Shown in pieces: positions 8,535 through 17,279 of a stretch of DNA of 64,000 bases. Position 1 is the first letter of the stretch. Each line of letters begins with the position of its first letter. The stretch covers positions 1 to 64,000 of the forward strand of contig CAYXMM010000012.1 of assembly GCA_964465945.1 (NCBI GenBank). Direction: 5' to 3'. The notes below the pieces were generated by a model. That model was not told the origin of the DNA. It ran no database searches and saw only the letters and a list, made by a program, of their open reading frames with translations. The position numbers were made by a program, and so were the translations under genes. The stretch is from JAJRPT01 sp964465945. GTDB taxonomy: Bacteria > Bacteroidota > Ignavibacteria > Kapaibacteriales > UBA2268.

Positions 8535-9270
8535 TGTTTATTTCATACCCGATTGAGTTTCTATCTAAGTTTTTTGCAGCAAGAGCGCTTGTGCCACTAC
8601 CCATAAATGGGTCGAGAATAGTCTCACCTTTAAATGCAAACATTTTAATTAATCTTTTAGGCAGTTCTTCTGGAAACATAGCAATATACCCTTCTTGTTT
8701 AGCCCCACCAAAATTCCAATGCCCAGAAAAATATTCTTTCCATTCTTCGGTTGTAAGTTTTGATTGCTCTTTTATTTCTTTACTTACTTTTGGAGAATCC
8801 CCAAGTTTTTTAAACACTAAGATAAATTCATAATCAATAGAAATTATGCCATTTCTTGGAGTAGGAAAGCTTCCCATTAAAGATGCTCCACCTGTTGTAT
8901 TTGTTGTAGTTTGTTTTTGCCAAATTATTGCGCCCATATAATCAAAACCAATGCTTTCACAGAATTTTATTATCTCTGTTCTAATGGGAATAACTTTGTA
9001 TCTGCCGTAATAGACTGCTCTTGCAAATTGGTCGCCAATGTTAATACATAACCTGCATCCATCGGATAACACTCTATAACACTCTTTCCAGACTAAATTT
9101 AGGTTGTTTATATAGGATTCATAGTTGTCATTAAAGCCAATTTGCTCCTCTGTTCCATAGTCTTTTAATTGCCAATATGGTGGTGAGGTTACAACGAGTT
9201 GGACTGACTTATCGGCAATCTTGCTCATTTTTCGGCAATCTCCATTTATTATTTTGTGGTGTGTTTTCAT
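8524..9270 (-). CDS. DNA methyltransferase, beta class, probably N4-cytosine (C-terminus lost by frameshift)
   Basis: The 248-residue frame carries motif IV TSPPYWQLKDYG near residue 30 and motif I/FxGxG as DPFMGSGTSALAAKN near residue 220, the circularly permuted order of beta-class methyltransferases. SPPY is typical of N4-cytosine enzymes. The frame stops at GYEINRIY. The sequence one frame over continues EYIEVIKNK, so a 1-2 base indel near 8535 separates a C-terminal SNase-like domain. The catalytic core is complete and could still be active and protect the DNA although the partner nuclease (7353-8002) is broken. A good promoter lies upstream at 9296-9326. It is a host-protection gene of an old type II system, probably acquired horizontally. 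Confidence 0.75.
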   Translation of the reverse strand: MKTHHKIINGDCRKMSKIADKSVQLVVTSPPYWQLKDYGTEEQIGFNDNYESYINNLNLVWKECYRVLSDGCRLCINIGDQFARAVYYGRYKVIPIRTEIIKFCESIGFDYMGAIIWQKQTTTNTTGGASLMGSFPTPRNGIISIDYEFILVFKKLGDSPKVSKEIKEQSKLTTEEWKEYFSGHWNFGGAKQEGYIAMFPEELPKRLIKMFAFKGETILDPFMGSGTSALAAKNLDRNSIGYEINRIY

Positions 9271-9295
9271 TCTTCTAATTGATTTAATGCTATCA

Positions 9296-9326
9296 CAAAA
9301 CTAAGCAAATTATTATGCTTTACAAA
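9296..9326 (-). promoter_or_regulatory. Bacteroidota-type promoter of the methyltransferase gene
   Basis: On the minus strand TTTG (9326-9323) and TAGTTTTG (9303-9296) are separated by 19 bases. This fits the -33 TTTG / -7 TAnnTTTG pattern known from Bacteroidota. The start codon of the methyltransferase is 26 bases downstream. Confidence 0.55.
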
Positions 9327-9487
9327 ACTGGAGTTGTTATAAGTAGGAAGGTAAATATTTTGTAAAATTTAATTTATATACACTAAACCTGCCAATTTGT
9401 TGTAAAAGTAAAATCTTATTCTTAAATTGCATACTTATGAATTTTAAAAATGACAATTAACTTATTATTAACTATTCGTGATGTTTA

Positions 9488-11668
9488 ATGAATAATCTAC
9501 TATATATAATACCTGTATGCGGAGCTTTGGCACTAATCTACACGTATATAAAATCAGTTTGGGTCAGCAAACAAGACCCTGGTAATGAAAAAATGCGAAA
9601 TATTGCAACTTACATTGCCGACGGAGCAATGGCTTTCCTTAAAGCAGAATACAAAGTTTTGATTTTCTTTGTTATTGCAGTAGCAGTTCTTCTTGGAATT
9701 CAAGGAAACTTTACTAAGGATTCTTCTCCACTTATTGCACTTTCTTTTGTTGTTGGTGCTTTCAGCTCTGCTCTTGCTGGATATATCGGTATGAAAGTGG
9801 CTACTAAAGCAAACGTTAGAACAACAAATGCTGCTATTACTGGACTAAACAAAGCACTCGCTATAGCTTTTGCTGGTGGTTCTGTAATGGGAATGGGTGT
9901 TGTTGGTATCGGAGTTTTAAACTTATCAATTTTATTTATTTTGTTTGCGGATATTTTCGGTATTGATTCAAAGAATAGTGTAAACACTATTATCACAGTA
10001 ATTACGGGATTTTCTTTCGGTGCATCTTCAATAGCACTTTTCGCTAGAGTTGGTGGTGGGATTTATACTAAAGCAGCAGATGTTGGTGCTGACCTTGTTG
10101 GCAAAGTTGAAGCTGGTATTCCTGAGGACCACCCTTTGAACCCTGCTACAATTGCTGATAATGTTGGCGATAACGTAGGTGATGTGGCTGGTATGGGTGC
10201 TGACTTATTTGAGTCTTACGTAGGTTCTATTGTTGGAACTATGGTCTTAGGTGTTGCATTTTTTGCTGTGCCTGAATTTACGTCTTCTCCTTTTGGCGCC
10301 TTATCTGCTATCATCCTACCCTTGGTTTTAGCTGCTGTCGGGATTTTAGTCTCTATTTTTGGAACATTCTTTGTTAAAGTGAAAGAAGGTGGTAATCCTC
10401 AAACTGCTCTAAACATAGGGGAATTTGGTGCCGCAGGACTAATGTTTGTTCTTACTTATTTTATTATCGATTGGTTATTGCCTACTTCATGGACTATTGA
10501 AGGTGATGCGTCAGGATTTACATACACATCATTAGGTGTGTTCGTAGCAACCGTTGCTGGGTTAATCGTAGGTGTTGCTATTGGTAAAGTTACTGAATAT
10601 TACACAGGAACTGGAACTCCACCTGTTATGAAAATTGCAAAACAATCAATCACTGGTTCCGCAACAAATATTATTGCTGGTATTGGTGTAGGAATGATGT
10701 CTACTGCAATTCCGACTATATTAATTGCTGCTGGAATTATGATTGCTTATCATTTTGCTGGATTATATGGTATCGCTATCGCTGCTGTTGGAATGCTTTC
10801 TACTACTGGTATCCAATTAGCTGTTGATGCTTATGGACCAATTTCTGATAACGCTGGCGGTATTGCAGAAATGAGCGAACTACCTAAGGATGTAAGACAA
10901 AGAACTGATAAGTTAGATGCAGTTGGTAATACTACTGCTGCTATTGGAAAAGGTTTTGCTATTGGGTCAGCAGCATTAACTGCTCTTGCCTTATTCGCAG
11001 CATTTATGCAACAAGCAGGCATAACAGCAATTGACGTTTCTAAACCAACTGTTATGGCTGGGTTACTTGTTGGAACAATGCTTCCCTTCGTATTTTCTGC
11101 CTTAGCAATGGATGCCGTCGGACGCGCTGCAATGTCAATGATTCAAGAAGTGAGAAGACAATTTGCTGAAATTCCTACGCTCAGAGCGGCCCTTGATATG
11201 ATGAGAACAAAAGGTGAAGACCATGTCAATTGGTCTGAAACTGATAAACAAATTTATCTTGCTGCTGAAGGAAAAGCTGAATACGCTAAATGTGTTGAAA
11301 TCTCAACAAAAGCATCAATTAAAGAGATGATTTTGCCAGGTATTTTAGCAGTTGCAACTCCTGTTGTTGTTGGATTTATCTTCGGGGCAGAACCATTAGG
11401 TGGATTACTTGCCGGCGTAACTGTATCAGGAGTATTACTTGCAATATTTCAGTCAAATGCTGGTGGGGCTTGGGATAATGCTAAGAAAATGTTTGAAGAA
11501 GGGGTTGAAGTCGATGGCATCGTTTATAAAAAAGGTTCAGATGCCCATAAAGCCGCTGTTACAGGCGATACAGTTGGCGACCCATTCAAAGATACTTCTG
11601 GACCTTCAATTAATATTTTAATCAAACTGATGTCAGTCGTTGCATTAGTAATTGCGACAGCAATTTAA
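9488..11668 (+). CDS. hppA: Membrane-bound ion-pumping pyrophosphatase
   Basis: The 726-residue integral membrane protein has about 16 hydrophobic helices. The signature catalytic block (YTKAADVGADLVGKVE, then NPATIADNVGDNVGDVAGMG) lies at about residues 190-240. It hydrolyses pyrophosphate in the cytoplasm and pumps H+ and/or Na+ out. The motif GNTTAAIGKG has alanine where potassium-independent enzymes have lysine, so it belongs to the K+-dependent class. The gate motif DLFESY carries glutamate in the position found in Na+-pumping members, so Na+ or dual Na+/H+ transport is possible; sequence alone does not decide. Length is normal. It is monocistronic, with a strong terminator after it. Confidence 0.96.
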   Translation: MNNLLYIIPVCGALALIYTYIKSVWVSKQDPGNEKMRNIATYIADGAMAFLKAEYKVLIFFVIAVAVLLGIQGNFTKDSSPLIALSFVVGAFSSALAGYIGMKVATKANVRTTNAAITGLNKALAIAFAGGSVMGMGVVGIGVLNLSILFILFADIFGIDSKNSVNTIITVITGFSFGASSIALFARVGGGIYTKAADVGADLVGKVEAGIPEDHPLNPATIADNVGDNVGDVAGMGADLFESYVGSIVGTMVLGVAFFAVPEFTSSPFGALSAIILPLVLAAVGILVSIFGTFFVKVKEGGNPQTALNIGEFGAAGLMFVLTYFIIDWLLPTSWTIEGDASGFTYTSLGVFVATVAGLIVGVAIGKVTEYYTGTGTPPVMKIAKQSITGSATNIIAGIGVGMMSTAIPTILIAAGIMIAYHFAGLYGIAIAAVGMLSTTGIQLAVDAYGPISDNAGGIAEMSELPKDVRQRTDKLDAVGNTTAAIGKGFAIGSAALTALALFAAFMQQAGITAIDVSKPTVMAGLLVGTMLPFVFSALAMDAVGRAAMSMIQEVRRQFAEIPTLRAALDMMRTKGEDHVNWSETDKQIYLAAEGKAEYAKCVEISTKASIKEMILPGILAVATPVVVGFIFGAEPLGGLLAGVTVSGVLLAIFQSNAGGAWDNAKKMFEEGVEVDGIVYKKGSDAHKAAVTGDTVGDPFKDTSGPSINILIKLMSVVALVIATAI

Positions 11669-11688
11669 TAAGACCAAAATTAATACTA

Positions 11689-11718
11689 AAAAAAGCCGAC
11701 TTTGTAGTCGGCTTTTTT
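11689..11718 (+). terminator. Terminator of hppA
   Basis: The perfect hairpin AAAAAGCCGAC-TTTGTA-GTCGGCTTTTTT lies 20 bases after the hppA stop. The G+C-rich stem followed by T6 is a classical intrinsic terminator. Confidence 0.9.
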
Positions 11719-11829
11719 CTTTCAAATTTTCAGCTTTTATAGGTGTGGTGGCAAATAAAAAATAATATATATTTACACATTTAATCTATAAACTATTAGA
11801 CTACATTATTCCGTTTTGGAAATTTATCT

Positions 11830-12300
11830 CTACAACCAATAATTTAATCCAATAAATACTCCTTCAAAATTTATTACTTTGCTTATATTTGTAAGGTATC
11901 CAATGTTTAAACCATAATTTAAATATCTCGTTTCCAATCCAATGCCACCTGCATAACCTAAAGCATTGCTATTGCTGACTCTTATTGAAGATATTCCAGA
12001 ATTTACATAAATTGAAGTGTAAAAATCTGATTTATCGTCTCCAATAAATATCATTCCAAGTTTTGGAGTTAAATGAATTGCACTAACGTCTTTAAAACTC
12101 TCTTGACCGAGTGTCATTACATTCAAGTCCATTCCAATCATAAAGTCTTTAAATATATATTGCTTTGAAACACCGATTGTTCCAATATATCCGCCATTAT
12201 TATTTACTGCTCCGATATGAAAAGAACTTATATAGGGCTTCTCTCTGGCTTGTAAAGTTATCCCAAATATTAAGACAATGATTGCTATTAGTTTATTCAT
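11830..12300 (-). CDS. Small outer-membrane beta-barrel-like protein
   Basis: A 156-residue protein with a signal peptide (NKLIAIIVLIFGITLQA), after which alternating hydrophobic strands and many glycines follow (SFHIGAVNNNGGYIGTIG, IGMDLNVMTLG). The last strand ends in an aromatic-rich GLNYWL, as is usual for outer-membrane barrels. I do not recognise a named family. It lies 22 bases after the TraB/GumN-like gene on the same strand and is probably its operon partner. No terminator of high quality is visible after it. A barrel is inferred from pattern only. Confidence 0.6.
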   Translation of the reverse strand: MNKLIAIIVLIFGITLQAREKPYISSFHIGAVNNNGGYIGTIGVSKQYIFKDFMIGMDLNVMTLGQESFKDVSAIHLTPKLGMIFIGDDKSDFYTSIYVNSGISSIRVSNSNALGYAGGIGLETRYLNYGLNIGYLTNISKVINFEGVFIGLNYWL

Positions 12301-12322
12301 TATTTACCCATAATACTAGTAT

Positions 12323-13168
12323 TTATAATTGTTTTAACTTATACTTTTTATTTTTTGACAATAGGTTCAAAAGTCCTTTATCACCAACAAGATGACCCGC
12401 ACCAACAACTACAAAATATTGTTTATTTTCTTTTAAATACGTTTCAATTTTCTCCTGCATCTTGTAATTTCTTTTGTTCAATAGAACTTCAATAACTTTT
12501 TCATATCCCTTTGTTTCACTCGCTGGCATATTAATTATATCATTAATTGCTTTGGTATCTCCTGCTTTCCATGCTACTAACATTTTATCAACCATCGCCT
12601 TAGAGTTCTCAAACTCTTTCAAAGAATATTTTAAAAATTCATTTGAATAGTCAGATAATTCCTCAAATGCCCCGAGTTGCTCTTGAACAGTTTCTAACCC
12701 AAATACTTCTTTTTCTTCACTCCTTGCTTTATTTAAAAAGTAAGTATCAAACCCAAGTTCACTTTTGAACTCACTATTTGCCATTTCTTGTTGCATTAAT
12801 ACTAAAGTCGCCGCCCAAGGTTTAAGTTTTATATAAGACATTTCAGGCACACCTAATTCATCAAATTTAGCTTTTATATTTGCAAATTCTGTTGAATCCA
12901 TTAAATCTTTTAGCGTTTTATTTCCTTCAATCATCATCATTCCCATCATCTCAAATGGATTAATTTTGTCAATAACCACTTCTAAAACAAGAGCATCAGA
13001 TTTTTTATAAGAGTCCTCTATCGCACTTGCCAAAGGATACATCTCCTCGCTTGCGATATGCACCGAACCAAGCAAGTAAATCTTTGAATCTCCGTCACTC
13101 ACTTCCCAAATAAATGATTTTGAAAATAACGATATGCTAAAAATTGTAATTAATAAGAGTATTTTCAT
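12323..13168 (-). CDS. TraB/GumN family protein (secreted)
   Basis: The 281-residue protein has an N-terminal signal peptide (KILLLITIFSISLFS). It then has the family hallmark IYLLGSVHIA near residue 32, LVLEVVIDK, and the C-terminal motif VVVGAGHLVGDKGLLNLL. The GSVH and GAGHL histidines are conserved in TraB/GumN proteins, proposed to form a metalloprotease-like active site related to Tiki and TraB; biochemical function in bacteria is poorly known. It is predicted to act in the periplasm or be lipid-free secreted. The small beta-barrel-like gene follows 22 bases downstream. Confidence 0.85.
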   Translation of the reverse strand: MKILLLITIFSISLFSKSFIWEVSDGDSKIYLLGSVHIASEEMYPLASAIEDSYKKSDALVLEVVIDKINPFEMMGMMMIEGNKTLKDLMDSTEFANIKAKFDELGVPEMSYIKLKPWAATLVLMQQEMANSEFKSELGFDTYFLNKARSEEKEVFGLETVQEQLGAFEELSDYSNEFLKYSLKEFENSKAMVDKMLVAWKAGDTKAINDIINMPASETKGYEKVIEVLLNKRNYKMQEKIETYLKENKQYFVVVGAGHLVGDKGLLNLLSKNKKYKLKQL

Positions 13169-13327
13169 TATTATCCCTTTAAAAATTCTAAAATAAGTAA
13201 ATTTGTTAAATAAAGCACTTCCTATTTATAAACGCTATTCTTCAATAAAAGTTATATGTCTTGATTTATAAAAAACAACAAAAATAAATTATAATCGTAA
13301 TTATTGAATGAAATATTAGGATAGGAT

Positions 13328-14122
13328 ATGGCAATACTTTTATTATTTTTATCATTAATTTTTGCAAATGAAAATAAAGAAGATAAATCAAACCTCGTGA
13401 AAGTTGAAGTTGTAAAATCACACAATACTCATAATAATCAACCATTTTACTTACTAATTAAATTAAATATCAAAGACGGGTGGCACACATATTGGCGAAA
13501 CCCAGGTGACTCGGGTATGCCAACTGATATTCAATTTGAGACACAAGATAATATTAAAATAAGCGATATAATCTGGACAGAATTACCACAAAGATTTCCT
13601 TTCGATGATATGGTTAACTTTGGATATGACAAAGTTCAAAACTTAATCGTGAAAGTTGAACCAAACAATAATAACAAAGACATCACTATCAAAGCAAATG
13701 TTTTTTGGTTAGTCTGTAAAACTGAATGTATTCCGCAAGATACGAGCGTAACAATTACAATTCCATACTCGGAAAATTCAAGCCCTAACACCGATAATCT
13801 TACAATGATTAATAATTTAATCAAATCAGCCCCAACCCATCAAGATATTGCATATAGTTCAGCAAAAATCGAAGGCGATTATTTCGTTTTAGAAACGAAT
13901 GATAATTTACTAAAAGAAAATGAATTTACTTTCTTCCCTTATCACGCTGGATTTTTTGCTAACACAATAAGCCCAATAATAGATAAGAATGGAGAAAATT
14001 GGACTTATAAATTTAGACTTGATGAATATAAGATTGAAAATCCAGATAAATTTGAAGGTTTAATAGTAATCGGAGACGAAGAAAATTCAAAGGCAGTCGA
14101 AGTTAACATACCTATAGAATAA
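13328..14122 (+). CDS. Stand-alone DsbD N-terminal-like domain protein
   Basis: The 264-residue protein has a short hydrophobic N-terminus (AILLLFLSLIFAN). Its fold matches the periplasmic N-terminal domain of DsbD/ScsB-type thiol-disulfide reductases: GWHTYWRNPGDSGMPT near residue 52, WTELPQRFPF, and the cysteine pair FWLVCKTECIPQ near residue 135. In DsbD this domain passes electrons from a transmembrane domain to periplasmic partners. Here neither the eight-helix membrane domain nor the thioredoxin domain is present, and no such gene lies next to it. It may work with a membrane partner encoded elsewhere. GGATAG precedes the ATG. The family call is good; the partner is unknown. Confidence 0.75.
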   Translation: MAILLLFLSLIFANENKEDKSNLVKVEVVKSHNTHNNQPFYLLIKLNIKDGWHTYWRNPGDSGMPTDIQFETQDNIKISDIIWTELPQRFPFDDMVNFGYDKVQNLIVKVEPNNNNKDITIKANVFWLVCKTECIPQDTSVTITIPYSENSSPNTDNLTMINNLIKSAPTHQDIAYSSAKIEGDYFVLETNDNLLKENEFTFFPYHAGFFANTISPIIDKNGENWTYKFRLDEYKIENPDKFEGLIVIGDEENSKAVEVNIPIE

Positions 14123-14220
14123 CTTTCATTTTCATTTAAACCTTATTGTAATTAATAAAATTATTAAGTATGATAAAACTTATTTATTAACAATTATTTT
14201 CATATTTCGTAAATGATTTT

Positions 14221-14228
14221 TATATTTG
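14221..14228 (+). promoter_or_regulatory. -7 element TATATTTG of the SPT-like gene
   Basis: TATATTTG matches the Bacteroidota -7 consensus TAnnTTTG. It is 22 bases before the ATG at 14251, with TTAGGAG in between as ribosome binding site. No clear -33 element. Confidence 0.45.
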
Positions 14229-14250
14229 AAAAAACTTAGGAGCATTTTTA

Positions 14251-15444
14251 ATGTCATTATTTAATAAATGTAATGAATATACTAAAGCCGATGAGGTAAA
14301 AGCTGCTGGCTTATATCCTTATTTTAGAGCAATAGAAGAGAACGAAGGACCAGTAGTCCATATTGAAGGTCGTCAAGTAGTAATGGCTGGCTCAAACAAT
14401 TACTTGGGATTAACAGCAGACCCAAGAGTAAAAGAAGCTGCAATTAAAGCCATTGAACGTTACGGAACTGGTTGTTCTGGGTCGAGATATTTAACTGGGA
14501 CGCTTGATTTGCATAATGAATTAGAGCATAGATTAGCTAAGTATCTCGGTAAAGAATCAGTTCTATTATTCTCTACTGGCTACCAGACAGCAATTGGAGT
14601 TATCTCAACATTAGTACAAAAAGGCGAGTATGTGATTTCCGACAAAGAAAATCACGCTTGTATAATTAATGGTTGTATGATGGCTAAAGGTGGCTTTGCC
14701 GAATTTGCAAGATACAAACACGCAGATATTGAAGATTTAGAACGCCAACTTCAAAAAATTCCAGACAATGTAGGCAAATTAATTGTTTCCGATGGAGTAT
14801 TTTCTGTTTCTGGTGAACTAATGAAATTACCTGAAATTATTAAATTAGCTCAAAAGTACAACGCTAATGTAATGGTTGACGATGCCCATTCAGTCGGCGT
14901 CATAGGACCAGGAGGACGCGGAACAGCAGCATATTATGGCTTAACCGATGAGACCGATTTAATAATTGGAACTTTTTCTAAAACATTTGCTTCTCTTGGA
15001 GGGTTTGTTGCTGGGGACGAAAGAGTAATAAACTACATTAAACACCATTCACCAGCGCTTATTTTCTCAGCATCTCCAACACCTCCTTCTTGCGCTGCTA
15101 CTCTTGCAGCACTTGATATTTTGGAACAAGAACCTGAACGCGTTACTCGACTAAGAGAAAACTCTGACTATATGCGTGCAGGATTTAAAAATATTGGTTA
15201 TCACGTTCTTGATAGCGAAACTGCCATTGTGCCTGTAATAGTTGGCGAGCCAGACAAAGCATTCTTAATGTGGCGAAAACTATTCGATAGTGGAGTATTC
15301 GTAAATGCTTTTATACCACCTGGAGTTCCACCCCACATGTCAATGATGAGAACAAGTTATATGGCAACTCACGAGAAACATCATTTAGATAAAATATTAG
15401 ACGTCTTTGAAGTAGTTGGAAAAGAATTAGGCTATATAAAGTAA
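14251..15444 (+). CDS. Serine palmitoyltransferase-like alpha-oxoamine synthase
   Basis: The 397-residue PLP enzyme of the alpha-oxoamine synthase family (with KBL, BioF, HemA and SPT). Visible motifs are AGSNNYLGL, GTGCSGSRYLTGT, the PLP-aspartate loop VDDAHSVGVIG, and the Schiff-base lysine in GTFSKTFASLGG. The TFSKTFASLGG form and the C-terminal PPGVPPHMSMMRTS segment are what I expect for bacterial serine palmitoyltransferases that condense serine with palmitoyl-CoA in sphingolipid synthesis. Glycine C-acetyltransferase is the main alternative. It is a single-gene unit with its own -7 element, an AGGAG ribosome binding site and a strong terminator. No other sphingolipid gene lies in the window. 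Confidence 0.85.
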   Translation: MSLFNKCNEYTKADEVKAAGLYPYFRAIEENEGPVVHIEGRQVVMAGSNNYLGLTADPRVKEAAIKAIERYGTGCSGSRYLTGTLDLHNELEHRLAKYLGKESVLLFSTGYQTAIGVISTLVQKGEYVISDKENHACIINGCMMAKGGFAEFARYKHADIEDLERQLQKIPDNVGKLIVSDGVFSVSGELMKLPEIIKLAQKYNANVMVDDAHSVGVIGPGGRGTAAYYGLTDETDLIIGTFSKTFASLGGFVAGDERVINYIKHHSPALIFSASPTPPSCAATLAALDILEQEPERVTRLRENSDYMRAGFKNIGYHVLDSETAIVPVIVGEPDKAFLMWRKLFDSGVFVNAFIPPGVPPHMSMMRTSYMATHEKHHLDKILDVFEVVGKELGYIK

Positions 15445-15470
15445 ACTTCTAACTTGTTTAAATTTCATAT

Positions 15471-15496
15471 AAGTCCTCCTTTTGAGGACTTTTTTT
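15471..15496 (+). terminator. Terminator of the SPT-like gene
   Basis: Hairpin AAGTCCTC-CTTTT-GAGGACTT followed by a T-run, 26 bases after the stop. Confidence 0.85.
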
Positions 15497-15541
15497 ATAG
15501 AATAAAACAATAGCCAAATAAGATTTCAGGTTACAAAAAAA

Positions 15542-15567
15542 AAAAACCGAACTTTCATTCGGTTTTT
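15542..15567 (-). terminator. Terminator of the 225-residue lipoprotein gene (could work both ways)
   Basis: The stem AAAAACCGAA / TTCGGTTTTT with a six-base loop lies 21 bases beyond the stop of the minus-strand gene. A and T runs on both sides make it usable in either direction. Confidence 0.85.
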
Positions 15568-15588
15568 CTAATTTACATTTACTATCTC

Positions 15589-16266
15589 TTATTTACTTGC
15601 CACAACAGGCATTTCAATTTTTGCGCCGTCCGCAAATTCAATTAACTCAGGATACCACTCAAATTTTAATAAAGCCTGTGGATTTCTAATTAATTGATCT
15701 CTTTGATTGGCATCATCATGAACATAAGGCATATTTTTTTGCAGACCTTTTTTCGCTGGAACAACTTCAGTGAAATCAACAGGGAATTGTTTAATTAATG
15801 CACCATTTGACCTTGCTAAAATCTTCACCATTCCTTTCACGTGCTTAATATCTTGGTCAGTATTATTAAAGAATTGATATGTCATCACATTCATTTTATT
15901 GCTATCTACATCTGCAGGGGAGATTTTTGCAAGTTTAAAACCTAAATTTAAGTTAAACTCCAAAAACTTTGCATTTTGCAATAAATCCGTAGTAATAATT
16001 CCTTTTTCTTTATCTTTTTGCATTTGAATAATATCGCCAACAGTATATTTAGAAACTGAATCTCTATTATTAATAAAATTTACCAATCCTTTTTGATAAT
16101 ATCTAAGGTCAAACATATCAATATCAGGGTCTTCAGCAACTTTTTTACTGATTTCTGCTAACTTACTCAAAGATAATTTCTCTTCAAGTAAAGCAGATTT
16201 ATTTTCGCTATCGCAAGAGATTAACAAAATTGCTACAAGTGCAATGACTATATAAATGCTTTTCAT
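15589..16266 (-). CDS. Lipoprotein of unknown function
   Basis: The 225-residue protein starts with a lipoprotein signal (IYIVIALVAILLISC, acylated cysteine at about residue 19), so it is membrane-anchored. The middle part is helical with lysine- and aspartate-rich stretches. The second half (for example LEFNLNLGFKLAKISPADVD and NVMTYQFFNNTDQDIKHVKG) looks like a beta-sandwich of the kind found in proteins that handle unfolded or charged surfaces. I do not recognise a family. It stands alone between a terminator and a promoter-like TAATTTTG at 16296-16303. Confidence 0.7.
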   Translation of the reverse strand: MKSIYIVIALVAILLISCDSENKSALLEEKLSLSKLAEISKKVAEDPDIDMFDLRYYQKGLVNFINNRDSVSKYTVGDIIQMQKDKEKGIITTDLLQNAKFLEFNLNLGFKLAKISPADVDSNKMNVMTYQFFNNTDQDIKHVKGMVKILARSNGALIKQFPVDFTEVVPAKKGLQKNMPYVHDDANQRDQLIRNPQALLKFEWYPELIEFADGAKIEMPVVASK

Positions 16267-16295
16267 TTGTATCCTTAATGATTAAATAATTTTCA

Positions 16296-16303
16296 CAAAA
16301 TTA
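16296..16303 (-). promoter_or_regulatory. -7 element TAATTTTG of the lipoprotein gene
   Basis: The minus-strand TAATTTTG fits TAnnTTTG and lies 30 bases before the ATG at 16266. The same TTTTCACAAAATTAA stretch recurs 28 bases away at the end of the neighbouring gene. Confidence 0.4.
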
Positions 16304-16328
16304 ATAGTTTTTTTTTATTTTCACAAAA

Positions 16329-17210
16329 TTAAGACTTGATTACTCCAAAACGCAACCCATTGGAACTCACAATAAATTCATCTTTATTACTAATTTCAAG
16401 CAACTTGCGTAAAACTAATGCACCACCAAGAATAATATCTGCCCTATTAGGATGAACCCCATATTTATCCATTAAGTCTTGTTTTGTATGAGTTTTTATT
16501 TTATTTATTACCTCATCTAATTCATTAGTCCTCATTACATAATTATGAAGAATTTCTCTGTCATAAGAAGTTAATCCCAAATTTATTTGCGCTAAAGTAT
16601 TAGGAGTTCCAGCAACTGCGATAACTTTACCAAAATTAAAACTTTTTACTTTTTGATAAATTATAGTTAATTCTTCCCCTGCACTTTTTAACGAAGAATC
16701 TGAAAATGGGAAAAACAAATTATTATGTTCACTTAATCGAACTGCCCCAGTTTGCAAGGAAATAATATTATCAATTTTATCCTTTTTTCCTGTAATTATT
16801 TCCGTACTACCACCACCAATATCAATAACAGTATTTAACTCATCATCTTCAATACTACCTAAAAAAGAAAACCTTGCTTCTGCTTCCCCATCAATTATTT
16901 CAACATCGCAATCTAATATCTTCTCAAAAATTGATTTTACATCACTTGAATTATTAGCGTCTCGCATAGCAGAAGTAGCAACACATTTAATTTGAGTTAC
17001 CTTATTAGAATCTAATTGCTCTTTATAAAATTCTAAAATTTTTACTGCTCTACTTATTGCCTCATAAGAGATAAACCCATTTTTATCAAGACCCTCACCC
17101 AATCGAGCAATTTTGTGAAAATCTTCAATTATTTCTACTTTATTTCCACTAACATTTGCAATCAATAGCAAAATAGTATTTGTTCCAATATCAATAGATG
17201 CTTTTATCAA
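16329..17210 (-). CDS. Ppx/GppA family phosphatase (exopolyphosphatase-like)
   Basis: The 293-residue protein of the ASKHA fold has the phosphate-1 loop SIDIGTNTILLLIANV at the N-terminus, ATSAMRDANN near residue 75, and the phosphate-2 motif VIDIGGGSTEIITG near residue 130. These are the hallmarks of exopolyphosphatase and pppGpp phosphohydrolase. The length is that of the short, catalytic-core-only form (about 300 residues) without the C-terminal HD domain of E. coli Ppx. It would release phosphate from polyphosphate and/or convert pppGpp to ppGpp. It is a single gene; the neighbours give no further hint. Confidence 0.9.
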   Translation of the reverse strand: MIKASIDIGTNTILLLIANVSGNKVEIIEDFHKIARLGEGLDKNGFISYEAISRAVKILEFYKEQLDSNKVTQIKCVATSAMRDANNSSDVKSIFEKILDCDVEIIDGEAEARFSFLGSIEDDELNTVIDIGGGSTEIITGKKDKIDNIISLQTGAVRLSEHNNLFFPFSDSSLKSAGEELTIIYQKVKSFNFGKVIAVAGTPNTLAQINLGLTSYDREILHNYVMRTNELDEVINKIKTHTKQDLMDKYGVHPNRADIILGGALVLRKLLEISNKDEFIVSSNGLRFGVIKS

Positions 17211-17279
17211 TGTTCTTCTAATTTTTAAAAATGCAAAAATAAAAATTTAATAAATTATTAAATAAAATATGTTAATAAA

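Noticed and set aside
16285..16333. Direct repeat TTTTCACAAAATTAA on both sides of the lipoprotein promoter
   Set aside because: Short, AT-rich and one copy lies in the end of the Ppx/GppA gene; most likely chance, only noted with the promoter.
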